Assembly: GCA_025998875.1 (NCBI GenBank)
Contig: AP024675.1
Location: 62,001-126,000 of the forward strand
Source: Bacteroidota bacterium
GTDB lineage: Bacteria; Bacteroidota; Rhodothermia; JANXDC01
Direction: 5' to 3'
DNA length: 64,000 nucleotides
Of the stretch, positions 27,565-36,395 are shown piece after piece. Under the pieces are notes generated by a model. That model was given only the letters and a program-made list of their open reading frames with translations, did not search any database and had not been told where the DNA came from. A program made the position numbers and the translations under genes. Numbering within the stretch: the first letter of the stretch is position 1; each line of letters starts with the position of its first letter.

Positions 27565-28647
27565 CTATCGGCTCTGGCGCCGTTCGTACAGGTAGGCGCA
27601 ATCGAGCAACCGGGCCTGGGTGCCGTCGTGCACGGCGAATTTTCCGCTTCGCCAGATCTCGGCGGCCCCGAACTGACCGGCCTTGTTGATGGCGTAAAAG
27701 CGCACATTGAAGTTGGGCCGGCCCTCCTCATCCTGTAGACGCCGCATCTTGTTGTTCTTGACGATGCGTTTGCAGGCCTCCAGACAGGCCTCCTCGGGGG
27801 ATTTGCCCGCGCGCATCTGCTCGACGATGAAGACGCAGGAGCAGTTGACCAGGTTGGCCTCTCCCCGGCCGGTCGAGCCCGCCGCCCCGACCTCGTTGTC
27901 CACATACAGCCCGGCCCCGATAATGGGGGAATCCCCCACACGACCCGGGATTTTGAAAGCCAGCCCGCTTGTGGTCGTCACCCCTGAGATATTGCCCTGC
28001 AGATCCAGCCCCAGACAGGTGATCGTACCATAGTAGCGGATCACCTCCCGCAGCGCCTCCCCGATATCCCGATCCTCCGGCCCATGCGGAGGCAGGTAAT
28101 CATCCCGATTGCTGAGCGTCTCCTTCCACTGTACCCAGGCCAGACGGGCTTTTTCGGTGAGCAGGTTCTCCTTCTTGAACCCGTGCATGAGGGCGAATTC
28201 GAGCGCCCCTTCCCCGACCAGAAGCACATGATCGGTGCGCTCCATGACCAGCCGGGCCACTTTCGAAGGGTTGCGGATGTACTTGAGCGCGGCCACAGCA
28301 CCGGCTCGATGCGTGGGCCCGTGCATGACGGAGGCATCCAGCTCCACCTCTCCGCGCTCGTTGGGCAGCCCGCCCAGGCCGACGGTCATGTCCTCGGGAT
28401 CGTCTTCGACGAGGTTCACTCCTGCAATAACGGCATCCAGAGCATCCGCGCCCTCCCGGATCATCTCCATGGCCTTCTCCACGGCCCGCAGGCCATTGCC
28501 GCTGGAGATCACCACGGGGCGAAACGCCCGTTGCGGTCCAGACTCCCTTCCCCAGACGGGCTCCAGGACGCCGGCATAGGGAACCACGGCCGCCCCCGCA
28601 CCGAGCGCCGCGGCCGTACGCAGAAAGTCTCGACGGGAAACACGCAT
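27565..28647 (-). CDS. Tat-exported N4-(beta-GlcNAc)-asparaginase / isoaspartyl peptidase family
   Basis: Ntn-hydrolase of the glycosylasparaginase (type 2 asparaginase) family, 360 residues. The N-terminus SRRDFLRTAAALGAG is a twin-arginine signal, so it folds in the cytoplasm and is exported. Autocleavage should occur at G207-T208 in the segment YYGTITCLGLDLQGN; T208 becomes the N-terminal nucleophile. The oxyanion and substrate segments RVGDSPIIGAGLY and GSTGRGE match the family. GGAGGAC precedes the ATG and a consensus promoter lies upstream. Natural substrates could be glycosylated or isomerised Asn/Asp peptides. Confidence 0.88.
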   Translation of the reverse strand: MRVSRRDFLRTAAALGAGAAVVPYAGVLEPVWGRESGPQRAFRPVVISSGNGLRAVEKAMEMIREGADALDAVIAGVNLVEDDPEDMTVGLGGLPNERGEVELDASVMHGPTHRAGAVAALKYIRNPSKVARLVMERTDHVLLVGEGALEFALMHGFKKENLLTEKARLAWVQWKETLSNRDDYLPPHGPEDRDIGEALREVIRYYGTITCLGLDLQGNISGVTTTSGLAFKIPGRVGDSPIIGAGLYVDNEVGAAGSTGRGEANLVNCSCVFIVEQMRAGKSPEEACLEACKRIVKNNKMRRLQDEEGRPNFNVRFYAINKAGQFGAAEIWRSGKFAVHDGTQARLLDCAYLYERRQSR

Positions 28648-28674
28648 CGTCTGTCCTCCTCTCTCGAGCGCACG

Positions 28675-28706
28675 GAAAACTAGAAGATCGCCCCCCGCCC
28701 GGACAA
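28675..28706 (-). promoter_or_regulatory. Promoter of the asparaginase gene
   Basis: Minus strand TTG (28706-28704), 21-nt spacer, TAGTTTTC (28682-28675), leader of about 27 nt. Confidence 0.6.
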
Positions 28707-28732
28707 TGCCGCCCGAGGCGGGAACCGAATCG

Positions 28733-29983
28733 TTACAGGGTTTTCTGCCGGGCCACCAGGAGCCGCGCTACATCCATGTACCGAAGCGCCCCCTGGGGAT
28801 GCCACCCTTCCTGCAGGGCGCGCACCAGATCCTCCCCGAACCGGAACGCAAAGGCCGTCCCATGGCCTGTGTAGCCCCCGGCCACCCAGACCCGCTCCAT
28901 CCCGGGAACCGGCCCCAGCACGGGCAGGGCATCGTGCGTAAACCCCATGATCCCGCTCCAGCGGTGGGCAACGGCCACCTCGGCCAGCGGGGGAAAGGCC
29001 TCGCGCAAGAACCTCTCCAGGCCGAGCTGCACCTCCATGCGCAATCCCTCTACGGCATAGCCCACTTCCTGATCCGGAACAGACCACCGATACCCTCCCA
29101 GGATCACCCGCCCTTCTCGGTCCTGCTGCCAGTACTCATAGCCATAGTTGGCGGAAACGGGATGCTCAAAGAGCCGCTCCACCGGTTCCGTGGCCAGCAC
29201 CTGCCCCCGGACGGGAATGACCTGCCCCGCAAGCAGGCGCAGAAGGCGACCCAGCCAGGCATTGGTGGCCAACACCACGGTTCCCGCCTCCAGCACCCCG
29301 CGCGGGGTATACAGGCGCACGGCGCCCGGAACCGGCTCCAGATGCCAGACGGGGGCCTCCAGAGCCAGCCTCACCCCCTGCCTGAGGGCCTCCTCGAGCA
29401 GCCTCCAGACCACCCGAGCCGGGTTCCAGCGGACATCTTCCGGCCGATAGAGCGCGCCCCAGAAGCGCTCGGCAACCGGAAACCCCCACAACCGGGCCAG
29501 CGCTTCCCGATCCAGCAGTTCCACCGAAAAGCCGTCTTCCCGCAACAGCTCAGCGGCACGTCGCTGATCGGCCCACTCCGCCTCTGTTGTGGCAACGTGC
29601 AGACTGCCGGAGCACACCAGCTCTACATCCGCCCCCCACGCCTCCAGAAGCGCCCGGATACGCCGGTTGTTGTCCACTGTATAGGCCCAGATGGCACAAG
29701 CTCCCTCTCGACCCAGACGCGCCCGGAGCTCCGGATACGGGGTTACGGTCCCGGCCAGGTTGAAACCCGCATTCCGACCCGAAGCGCCCATGGCCGGCTG
29801 CGTGCGTTCTTCGAGCACCCAGATCGAGCCTGAAAGGGCGCGGCTGGCCCAGTAGGCTACCGAGGCACCGGTTATCCCCGCGCCGACGATGACCAGGTCC
29901 GCCGAAACAGGCAACTGCCTCTCTGCCGGAACCCAGCTGGCGCCCCGCAACCAATACAACGTCTCCCCCACGGCAACCTCCAT
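28733..29983 (-). CDS. FAD-dependent amine/amino acid oxidoreductase (DAO family)
   Basis: Flavoprotein of 416 residues with VIVGAGITGASVAYWAS (about 30-46), the GASGRNAGF segment typical of the family, and a C-terminal GYTGHGTAFA FAD-binding motif. The pattern fits PuuB (gamma-glutamylputrescine oxidase) and sarcosine oxidase relatives. The ATG at 29983 is chosen because it gives the usual short N-terminal lead; a GTG at 30022 is also in frame. The divergent aldehyde dehydrogenase could take the aldehyde product, as PuuC does after PuuB, but that is inference. Confidence 0.78.
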   Translation of the reverse strand: MEVAVGETLYWLRGASWVPAERQLPVSADLVIVGAGITGASVAYWASRALSGSIWVLEERTQPAMGASGRNAGFNLAGTVTPYPELRARLGREGACAIWAYTVDNNRRIRALLEAWGADVELVCSGSLHVATTEAEWADQRRAAELLREDGFSVELLDREALARLWGFPVAERFWGALYRPEDVRWNPARVVWRLLEEALRQGVRLALEAPVWHLEPVPGAVRLYTPRGVLEAGTVVLATNAWLGRLLRLLAGQVIPVRGQVLATEPVERLFEHPVSANYGYEYWQQDREGRVILGGYRWSVPDQEVGYAVEGLRMEVQLGLERFLREAFPPLAEVAVAHRWSGIMGFTHDALPVLGPVPGMERVWVAGGYTGHGTAFAFRFGEDLVRALQEGWHPQGALRYMDVARLLVARQKTL

Positions 29984-30075
29984 CAAGTCGAAAAAAGCCT
30001 CTTGTTCGGGAACTTCGGGCACAACATTTGCTGTATAAGGAGTAGCACATCCAAGCGCATGTGTTGTACCTCCTC

Positions 30076-30113
30076 AGGGGCGTTCGGCCTGAATCGCCGG
30101 CGCCCCTTTTTTT
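30076..30113 (+). terminator. Orphan rho-independent terminator
   Basis: AGGGGCG (30076-30082) pairs with CGCCCCT (30101-30107), with an inner CGGC/GCCG stem, followed by a T run to 30113. It faces the plus direction although the only gene upstream is on the minus strand, and it lies 60 nt before the promoter of the aldehyde dehydrogenase gene. It may end a short plus-strand RNA or shield the downstream promoter. Confidence 0.85.
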
Positions 30114-30174
30114 GAACGGCTCTGTGCCCAAGCCCTCCGGAAGGTACGACATCGAGGCCCCTCGGGGGTAGGGG

Positions 30175-30207
30175 TTTGCGCCGCTTCCCGGGCGGCCACT
30201 AACTTTC
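30175..30207 (+). promoter_or_regulatory. Promoter of the aldehyde dehydrogenase operon
   Basis: TTTG (30175-30178), 21-nt spacer, TAACTTTC (30200-30207), with a 30-nt leader containing GAGGAG before the ATG. Confidence 0.68.
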
Positions 30208-30237
30208 CCTTCGATCCCCGCATGAGGAGTCCCCGAC

Positions 30238-31782
30238 ATGGAAGCCCCCAAGACGCAACAACCCATCGCCCTTGATCCCCCTCGCGAGTACCTGAACTAC
30301 ATCAACGGAAAGTGGAAGCCCAGCCGCAGCGGCCAGTGGTTCGAGAACCGCAATCCCGCCGATCAGGATGATCTGATCGGGCTCTTCCCGCTTTCCACCG
30401 AGGAGGACGTTCAGGAGGCCGTGGAGGCAGCGCGGGAGGCTTTTGCGCGCTGGCGCCGGGTACCTGCCCCGCAGCGCGGAGCAATCGTTCAGCGAGCCGG
30501 CGACATCCTCCGCGCCCGCAAGGAGGAGATCGCCCGCGAGATGACCCGCGAGATGGGCAAGATCCTCCTGGAGACCCGAGGAGACGTACAGGAAGGCATC
30601 GACACGGCCTATTATGCCGCTTCCGAGGGCCGACGCCTTTTCGGCCACACGGTCCCGAGCGAACTGCCTGATAAGTTCAACATGACCATCCGCATGCCTG
30701 TGGGCGTGGCCGGGGTGATCACCCCCTGGAACTTCCCGCTGGCCATCCCGACCTGGAAAATCTTTCCCGCGCTCGTCTGCGGCAACACGGTCGTCTTCAA
30801 GCCCGCCCAGCTCACGCCGAAAACAGCCACCACGCTGGTGGAGATACTCGAAGAGGCCGGTCTGCCCCCCGGGGTGCTCAACCTGGTGCATGGATCCGGT
30901 TCCGGGGTGGGTGCGGCGATTGTACGCCATCCTGGCGTGGCGCTGGTGAGCTTTACGGGCTCCACGGAGGTGGGCATCCAGATCTCCCGCATGGCCGCCG
31001 ATAGCCTCAAACGGGTCTCTCTGGAGCTCGGCGGCAAAAACGCCGTCATCATCATGCCCGATGCGGATCTGGAGCTGGCTCTGGAAGGGGTGATCTGGGG
31101 CGCCTTCGGCACCACCGGACAGCGCTGCACGGCCACCAGCCGGCTCATCCTGCATGAATCCATACATGATCTTTTCCTGGAGCGGCTTCTGGAGCGCACG
31201 CTCCGACTCCGGCTGGGTAATGGGCTGGACCCCGAGACCGAGGTGGGTCCGCTGGTCAGCGAGGCGCAGCGCCAGACGGTAGACCGCTATGTGCGCATCG
31301 GTCTCGAAGAAGGCGCCCGTCTGCTCTGCGGGGGCGCCCCCGCTACGGAGGGGGCCTTGAGCAAAGGCTGGTTTTATCAGCCCACCATCTTCACCGAGGT
31401 ACAGCCCCACATGCGCATCGCCCAGGAGGAAATCTTCGGCCCCGTGCTGAGCGTGATCCGGGTCCGCTCCCTAGAGGAGGCCATCGAGGTGCTCAACGGC
31501 ACCCGATACGGCCTCTCCTCCTCCATCTATACGCGCAACCTCCAGGATGCCTTCTACGCCATCCGGGAGATCGAGGCCGGCATCACCTACGTCAACGCGC
31601 CCACCATCGGCGCGGAGGCGCATATGCCCTTCGGCGGGGTCAAGCAGACCGGCAACGGCCACCGCGAGGGCGGCTGGGAGGTCTTCGACTTCTACACGGA
31701 AACCAAGACCGTCTACATCGACTACTCTGGCCGCCTGCAGCGGGCGCAGATCGACACGGAACGGCTTTCCGGGGAAGCTTAG
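30238..31782 (+). CDS. NAD(P)-dependent aldehyde dehydrogenase
   Basis: Oxidises an aldehyde to the acid. The 514 residues show the ALDH core: ITPWNFPLAIPTWK, the glutamate motif LELGGKN and the nucleophile cysteine in TGQRCTATSR, then EEIFGPVLSV. The C-terminus has PFGGVKQTGNGHREGG. The substrate is not fixed by sequence; semialdehydes from lysine, proline or polyamine breakdown are possible. It heads a plus-strand operon with a thioredoxin-like protein, a phosphohexomutase and a glycosyltransferase, whose roles do not obviously match. Confidence 0.9.
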   Translation: MEAPKTQQPIALDPPREYLNYINGKWKPSRSGQWFENRNPADQDDLIGLFPLSTEEDVQEAVEAAREAFARWRRVPAPQRGAIVQRAGDILRARKEEIAREMTREMGKILLETRGDVQEGIDTAYYAASEGRRLFGHTVPSELPDKFNMTIRMPVGVAGVITPWNFPLAIPTWKIFPALVCGNTVVFKPAQLTPKTATTLVEILEEAGLPPGVLNLVHGSGSGVGAAIVRHPGVALVSFTGSTEVGIQISRMAADSLKRVSLELGGKNAVIIMPDADLELALEGVIWGAFGTTGQRCTATSRLILHESIHDLFLERLLERTLRLRLGNGLDPETEVGPLVSEAQRQTVDRYVRIGLEEGARLLCGGAPATEGALSKGWFYQPTIFTEVQPHMRIAQEEIFGPVLSVIRVRSLEEAIEVLNGTRYGLSSSIYTRNLQDAFYAIREIEAGITYVNAPTIGAEAHMPFGGVKQTGNGHREGGWEVFDFYTETKTVYIDYSGRLQRAQIDTERLSGEA

Positions 31783-31784
31783 CC

Positions 31785-32273
31785 ATGTGGGCCCTCGCAT
31801 TGCTGCTGGGCGGTTTGCTCAGGAGCTCCGAAGCCGACACCTCGGCCTGGCATCCGGTCGAGCGTGCCGTCTACCGGGCCATACAGGATACAGGACTTGT
31901 GGTCGTGCACTTCTGGGCGCCCTGGTGCCCGAACAGCCAGGCCGAACTGCGTCAGGGCTGGTACCGGATTATCGAATCGCACCCCGATGTGCGGTTTCTT
32001 TTTGTGACCATCTGGAGCGATGGAGACGACGGACGAGCCGTGCTGGAACGCTACGCCGTCGGAGGCCAGCCCAACTTCCAGCTCCTTGTGCTCCCCGGAC
32101 CATCGGAGAAAGATCGGCGCCAGCGGCGCTTTATGAACTTGCCCGTAACCTGGGTGCCCACTACATGGATCTTCCGGGCCGGCGAGCTGCGCTACGCCTT
32201 CAACTACGGAGAGCTGCGCTTTGCCATCTTCGAGCAGTTGCTGCGTGATGCGCGCCAGTCCTGGCAGCATTGA
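31785..32273 (+). CDS. Thioredoxin-like protein with CxxS motif
   Basis: A 162-residue TlpA/AhpC-type thioredoxin fold. A short hydrophobic N-terminus may be an export or anchor segment. The active site reads FWAPWCPNSQAEL: the first Cys is kept but the second is Ser, so it cannot form the usual intramolecular disulfide. The cis-proline region VTWVPTTWIF is conserved. It starts 2 nt after the dehydrogenase and 12 nt before the mutase. It may act as a monothiol isomerase-like or redox-sensing protein; that is inference. Confidence 0.75.
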   Translation: MWALALLLGGLLRSSEADTSAWHPVERAVYRAIQDTGLVVVHFWAPWCPNSQAELRQGWYRIIESHPDVRFLFVTIWSDGDDGRAVLERYAVGGQPNFQLLVLPGPSEKDRRQRRFMNLPVTWVPTTWIFRAGELRYAFNYGELRFAIFEQLLRDARQSWQH

Positions 32274-32285
32274 GGAGCAAACCCC

Positions 32286-33644
32286 ATGGCGCTCATGATC
32301 TCCGTCTCCGGCATCCGGGGCATCTTTGGCCTGGACCTCACCCCGGAAGACCTGGTACGCTATGCGGCGGCCTTCGGGGCCTGGTGTGAGCGGGGCACCG
32401 TGGTGCTCGGCCGGGACACCCGCCCCACGAGCACCCCGGCGGCTCGCATCGTGGCCGCCACGCTGCAGAGCGTCGGCTGCGACGTACTCGATCTCGGCGT
32501 GGTGCCCACGCCCACGGTGGGCTTTACGGTGCGCCAGGCGGGCGCCCGGGGCGGACTGGTCATCACGGCCAGCCACAACCCCATCGAATGGAATGCACTC
32601 AAGATGCTCGGCCCCGACGGGGTTTTTCTAAGCGCCGAGGATGGCTGTCAGGTGCTGGAACTGGCCCGTTCGGCCCGGATTCGCTATGTCCCCTACACGG
32701 AGCTGGGCCGATACGAAAAAAACAAGCGCTACCTGGACCTGCACCTGGAGCGCATCCTCTCACTCCCCTACCTGCCCGTGGAGGCCATCCGGAAGCGCCG
32801 GTTCCGGGTAGTGCTCGACGCCACCAACGGGGCCGGAAGTCGAGCGGCCCTGCGTCTGCTCCAGGAGCTGGGCTGTGAGGTGCTGCCCCTGTACTGCAAC
32901 GAAGGGGAACCCTTCCCCCATCCCCCGGAGCCGCTTCCGGAAAATCTCAACGACCTTATGGATGCGGTCCGTGCCTTCGGCGCCGATCTGGGCGCTGCCC
33001 TGGACCCCGACGCCGACCGGTTAGCCCTGGTCTGTGAGGACGGCCTCTATTTTGGCGAAGAGTACACGCTTGTGGCAGCGGCCGATTTCGTACTCCGCCA
33101 TCGGCCCGGCCCCGTGGTGGCCAACCTCTCGACCACGCGCGCCATAGAAGATCTGGCCGCCCGATACGGACAGCTCGTCTACCGCACCCCCGTGGGAGAA
33201 CGCCACGTCGTTGAAGGCATGCGCCTGGTGGACGCCGTCATAGGCGGAGAGGGCAACGGCGGGGTCATTCTGCCCGAGGTGCACGAGGGACGCGATGGGC
33301 TGACCGCGCTGGCCCTCGTTCTGGGGCTCCTGGCCGAAACCGGCCTCCGGCTTTCCGAACTCGGCCGCACGTTGCCCCGCTACGTCATGGTAAAGGACCG
33401 TCTTGAGGGAATTTCCCCGGATCTGCTGGCTCACCTGCTCGACCGGGTTGAACAGGCCTACGCGGGCCGGGCCGAATTCGATACCCGCGACGGACTGCGC
33501 CTGATGTTCCCGGATCGCTGGGTACACCTGCGCGCCTCGAACACGGAGCCCATCGTGCGCCTGTATGCCGAAGCCCCCACGCGCCAGGAGGCCGAGGCGC
33601 TACTGGAAGCCATCCGCCGACTGCTCGAAGAGGTCTCCGCATGA
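32286..33644 (+). CDS. glmM: Phosphoglucosamine/phosphohexomutase
   Basis: Alpha-D-phosphohexomutase of 452 residues with all four family motifs: the phosphoserine loop TASHNPIEWN (S96), the metal loop DPDADRLAL, the sugar-specificity loop GGEGNGG and the phosphate-binding RASNTEPIVRLYAE. GEGNGG fits phosphoglucosamine mutase or archaeal-type phosphomannomutase relatives better than PGM. It most likely converts GlcN-6-P to GlcN-1-P for UDP-GlcNAc, but a phosphomannomutase role is not excluded. It overlaps a tiny ORF by ATGA. Confidence 0.85.
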   Translation: MALMISVSGIRGIFGLDLTPEDLVRYAAAFGAWCERGTVVLGRDTRPTSTPAARIVAATLQSVGCDVLDLGVVPTPTVGFTVRQAGARGGLVITASHNPIEWNALKMLGPDGVFLSAEDGCQVLELARSARIRYVPYTELGRYEKNKRYLDLHLERILSLPYLPVEAIRKRRFRVVLDATNGAGSRAALRLLQELGCEVLPLYCNEGEPFPHPPEPLPENLNDLMDAVRAFGADLGAALDPDADRLALVCEDGLYFGEEYTLVAAADFVLRHRPGPVVANLSTTRAIEDLAARYGQLVYRTPVGERHVVEGMRLVDAVIGGEGNGGVILPEVHEGRDGLTALALVLGLLAETGLRLSELGRTLPRYVMVKDRLEGISPDLLAHLLDRVEQAYAGRAEFDTRDGLRLMFPDRWVHLRASNTEPIVRLYAEAPTRQEAEALLEAIRRLLEEVSA

Positions 33645-33751
33645 AGGCCATCGGCGAACACCCTCCCTGGCCGTTTCCCAACGGATCGAGGGCCGAATCC
33701 GGCCGCCTCCGCAGGAGGAGACATCTGAGCCACAACCCCGCCGCGCTATGA
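33641..33751 (+). CDS. Possible 36-residue small protein bridging glmM and the glycosyltransferase
   Basis: An ATG overlapping the glmM stop (ATGA) opens a 36-codon frame whose own TGA overlaps the next gene's ATG (ATGA again). The product is basic, with an RLRRRRH stretch, and matches no family I know. It may simply be a coupling ORF that carries ribosomes to the glycosyltransferase, whose start lacks a well-placed Shine-Dalgarno. It could also be chance. Confidence 0.3.
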   Translation: MKAIGEHPPWPFPNGSRAESGRLRRRRHLSHNPAAL

Positions 33752-34785
33752 ACTGGCCCCGGGTGAGCATCATCATCCCCTCCTGGAATGCCCGATCCCA
33801 CCTGGAGCGCTGTCTACCCAGCGTGCTCAACAGCCTGTATCCGGATCGCGAGATCCTGCTGGTAGACAACGGATCCACAGACGGATCGGCCGAGTGGGTA
33901 GAGGCCCGGTACCCGGAGGTGCGCCTGATCCGCCTGCCCGAAAACCAGGGCTTCGCCTCCGGCTGTAACGCCGGCCTGCGCGAGGCCACAGGAGATTACG
34001 TGGCCTTTTTGAACAACGACGTGGAGGTGAGCCCCTACTGGCTTCAGCCCCTGATCTCCGCCCTGGAAGAGGACCCCACGCTCGGGGCTGTACAGCCGAA
34101 GATCATGGATTACCGACACCGCGAGCGCTTCGAATACGCCGGCGCGGCCGGGGGATACCTGGACCGCTACGGCTATCCCTTTGCACGGGGTCGGATTTTC
34201 TCCACCCTAGAAGAGGATCACGGCCAGTACAATCAGCCGGCCGATATCTTCTGGGCCTCCGGGGCGGCCATGGTGGTGCGCCGAAAGCTTGCCGAACAAC
34301 TCGGAGGGTTTGAGGTCTCCTTTGAGATGCACCAGGAAGAGATCGACTTCTGCTGGCGGCTCCAGAACCTGGGCTACCGGATCCGGGCCATCCCGCACAG
34401 CGTGGTCTATCATATCGGGGGCGGATCGCTCTCCTACGGCGAGACCCGCAAGCTGTACTACAACCACCGCAACGGACTGTATGTGCTCTACCGCAACCTG
34501 CCCCCCCGGGGATTCTGGCGCCGACTGCTGGTGCGCTTCGGGCTGGATGTCGGGGCCGCGCTCTTCTACCTGCTCCAGGGCCGGCCTGACTGGGCGGGGG
34601 CCGTCTTGAGAGCCTATCGGGATGCCTGGGCCCTACGAAGCGAGCTCCGCGCCGCGCGCCGCCGTCTACTTGCCGAGCGCATCCGCTGGGGAGACCCCCC
34701 GACGCTTTATCCCGGCTCGATTGTGCTGGCCTACTACGTCTTCCGGCGCCGGAGGTTTTCCGATCTAGATTGGACTATCCCCTGA
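33748..34785 (+). CDS. Family 2 glycosyltransferase (rhamnosyltransferase-like)
   Basis: GT-A fold transferase of 345 residues. VSIIIPSWNARSHLERCL starts the nucleotide-sugar domain, with VDNGSTDGSAEWV and the DxD-like motif NNDVEV near residues 89-94. A membrane-associated amphipathic C-terminal region follows. Proteins of this type add rhamnose or other sugars to surface polysaccharides. The ATG at 33748 is chosen because the first beta strand begins 6 residues later; the frame upstream overlaps glmM and has no homology. It ends 4 nt from the convergent lipoprotein gene. Confidence 0.88.
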   Translation: MNWPRVSIIIPSWNARSHLERCLPSVLNSLYPDREILLVDNGSTDGSAEWVEARYPEVRLIRLPENQGFASGCNAGLREATGDYVAFLNNDVEVSPYWLQPLISALEEDPTLGAVQPKIMDYRHRERFEYAGAAGGYLDRYGYPFARGRIFSTLEEDHGQYNQPADIFWASGAAMVVRRKLAEQLGGFEVSFEMHQEEIDFCWRLQNLGYRIRAIPHSVVYHIGGGSLSYGETRKLYYNHRNGLYVLYRNLPPRGFWRRLLVRFGLDVGAALFYLLQGRPDWAGAVLRAYRDAWALRSELRAARRRLLAERIRWGDPPTLYPGSIVLAYYVFRRRRFSDLDWTIP

Positions 34786-34789
34786 TCCC

Positions 34790-35326
34790 CTACGGCACAT
34801 TGAAGGCGATATTCGTATACAGCACGGCCTGAACGCGATAGGTCGTGTTCGTGCCTGTATTCGAGGAGCGCCCCTCCAGACGCACCGTGAAATTGCCGCC
34901 CCGGATGTAGGCCAGAATATCCGCCGTGGGCAGCGCCGAAAGCACGACCGAATTCCTGCCCGCCGGGATGGAGCCGGTCCCCGCGCTGAGCACCTGCTGC
35001 TCACCGAGCGAAGAGGAGGCGCACCAGACCGAGACAGACTGCACAAAATCAAAGGTGCCCCCTGAAGGGCTCAGGATCGTAAAGCGGACCGAATCCACCT
35101 GGGCGTTGTCGAGATCGGATTCCGAAAAGTTGTTCGCCTGCAGGATGCTGTCCAGCTGGGCTCTAAAATTGACCTCCCGGGAAACAGAGAAACTGCTGTT
35201 GGCCTGTATGGCGGGAAGGTCGAATTCGACCACATACGTGGTGCCCACGCGGGTAAGATCACCCAATAGCTCGCACCCTCCTATCCCCACAACCGCAATC
35301 AGCAGGAGCATGGACGTGATACGCAT
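34790..35326 (-). CDS. Hypothetical lipoprotein
   Basis: No known domain recognised. The 178 residues begin with a signal peptide ending in GIGGC (lipidated Cys at 18). The mature part is rich in Ser, Thr, Val and Asn with a beta-strand pattern, fitting a small extracytoplasmic beta-sandwich. It is a monocistronic gene with its own promoter, AAGGAGG before the ATG, and a neighbouring terminator. Its composition is less arginine-rich than nearby proteins. Confidence 0.75.
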   Translation of the reverse strand: MRITSMLLLIAVVGIGGCELLGDLTRVGTTYVVEFDLPAIQANSSFSVSREVNFRAQLDSILQANNFSESDLDNAQVDSVRFTILSPSGGTFDFVQSVSVWCASSSLGEQQVLSAGTGSIPAGRNSVVLSALPTADILAYIRGGNFTVRLEGRSSNTGTNTTYRVQAVLYTNIAFNVP

Positions 35327-35360
35327 CGCATCGCCTCCTTTGTGTCAGAAACGCTCAGGG

Positions 35361-35392
35361 CTGAAGTAATCCCGAAGGGCAGAAAAAAGCAA
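35361..35392 (-). promoter_or_regulatory. Promoter of the hypothetical lipoprotein
   Basis: Minus strand TTG (35392-35390), 21-nt spacer, TACTTCAG (35368-35361). The TTG sits in the stem of the terminator of the upstream operon. Confidence 0.5.
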
Positions 35393-35404
35393 TCCCGCGA
35401 TTGC
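35383..35404 (-). terminator. Terminator of the E1-quinone reductase operon
   Basis: Minus strand GCAATC (35404-35399) pairs with GATTGC (35394-35389) across a 4-nt loop, followed by six T (35388-35383). It lies 5 nt after the quinone reductase stop. Confidence 0.8.
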
Positions 35405-35408
35405 GTAT

Positions 35409-36395
35409 CTACCAGAGCAGAACGATTTTTCCGAAGTTGCGGTTTTCGGCCATATACCGGTAGGCGGCCTGCGGTTCGGATGCGGGAAAGGCGCAATCCA
35501 GGATGGGACGAAGCCGACCGGAGGCCAAAAGGGGCCAGACCTCCCGGCCAAAGGCCTCACCCAGCGCGATTTTCTCCCACAGCGGACGGGTACGCAACAC
35601 ACTGCCCAGAATCCGCAACCGCTTGCGCAGAACCGGTCCCAGATCAGCCCCTTCGGGCAGGCGCGTCCCGCCGAGCGTGCCCAGAAGCAGGAGTCGTCCC
35701 AGGGGTTCGAGCACGTCCAGGTTGGCTTTCCAGTACGGTCCTCCGACGAGATCAAAGACCACGGAGACGCCTTCGGGCTCCCGATCCCGCAGAGCGCGGA
35801 CGAATTCCTCCTGGCGATAATCCCACCCTGCCGTGAGCCCTAGCGCGCGGGCGCGGGACAATTTCTCGGCCGAGGCCGTGCCATAAATGGCTCGCGCTCC
35901 GGCCAGCCGGGCGATCTGCAGGGCGGCCAGCCCCAGCCCGCTTCCCACGGCATGAATGAGCACGCTCTCTCCGGGCCTCAGGCCGGCCTGCCGGATGAGC
36001 GCATCCCAGGCCGTGAGGAACGCCTCCGGTATGGCCGCCGCCTCGGCCCAGGACATACCCTCCGGAACAGGCCAGGCTAGCGCCTCCTGTACCCGGGCAT
36101 ATTCGGCCTGCCCGCCCCCGCTCAGCAGAGCCATCACCCGATCTCCGGGACGCCAGCGCCGCACCCCGGAACCCACAGCGACCACCTCCCCGGCGCACTC
36201 CAGCCCGGGAATGCGATCCGGCACCCCCTCCGGGGCCGGATACCGGCCCAGACTCTGCAACAAGTCCGCCCGATTGAGGCCCGAAGCGCGCACGCGCAAG
36301 AGGATCTCATCCGGACCGGGCTCGGGGCGATCGAGATCTTCGCGCAGGCGCAGGCCCTCCGGACCTGTGAACTCCTCGATCCATACGGCGCGCAT
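35409..36395 (-). CDS. NADPH:quinone reductase / zinc-independent MDR family
   Basis: Medium-chain dehydrogenase/reductase of 328 residues: GroES-like N-terminal domain (RASGLNRADLLQSLGRYP) and a Rossmann domain with AVGSGLGLAALQIARLAGA. The C-terminal end YRYMAENRNFGKIVL matches QOR proteins. There are no zinc-binding cysteines, as expected. It likely reduces quinones or enones with NADPH. Its ATG overlaps the upstream E1 stop by 1 nt (TGATG), so the two are translationally coupled, though no pathway link is known. Confidence 0.9.
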   Translation of the reverse strand: MRAVWIEEFTGPEGLRLREDLDRPEPGPDEILLRVRASGLNRADLLQSLGRYPAPEGVPDRIPGLECAGEVVAVGSGVRRWRPGDRVMALLSGGGQAEYARVQEALAWPVPEGMSWAEAAAIPEAFLTAWDALIRQAGLRPGESVLIHAVGSGLGLAALQIARLAGARAIYGTASAEKLSRARALGLTAGWDYRQEEFVRALRDREPEGVSVVFDLVGGPYWKANLDVLEPLGRLLLLGTLGGTRLPEGADLGPVLRKRLRILGSVLRTRPLWEKIALGEAFGREVWPLLASGRLRPILDCAFPASEPQAAYRYMAENRNFGKIVLLW

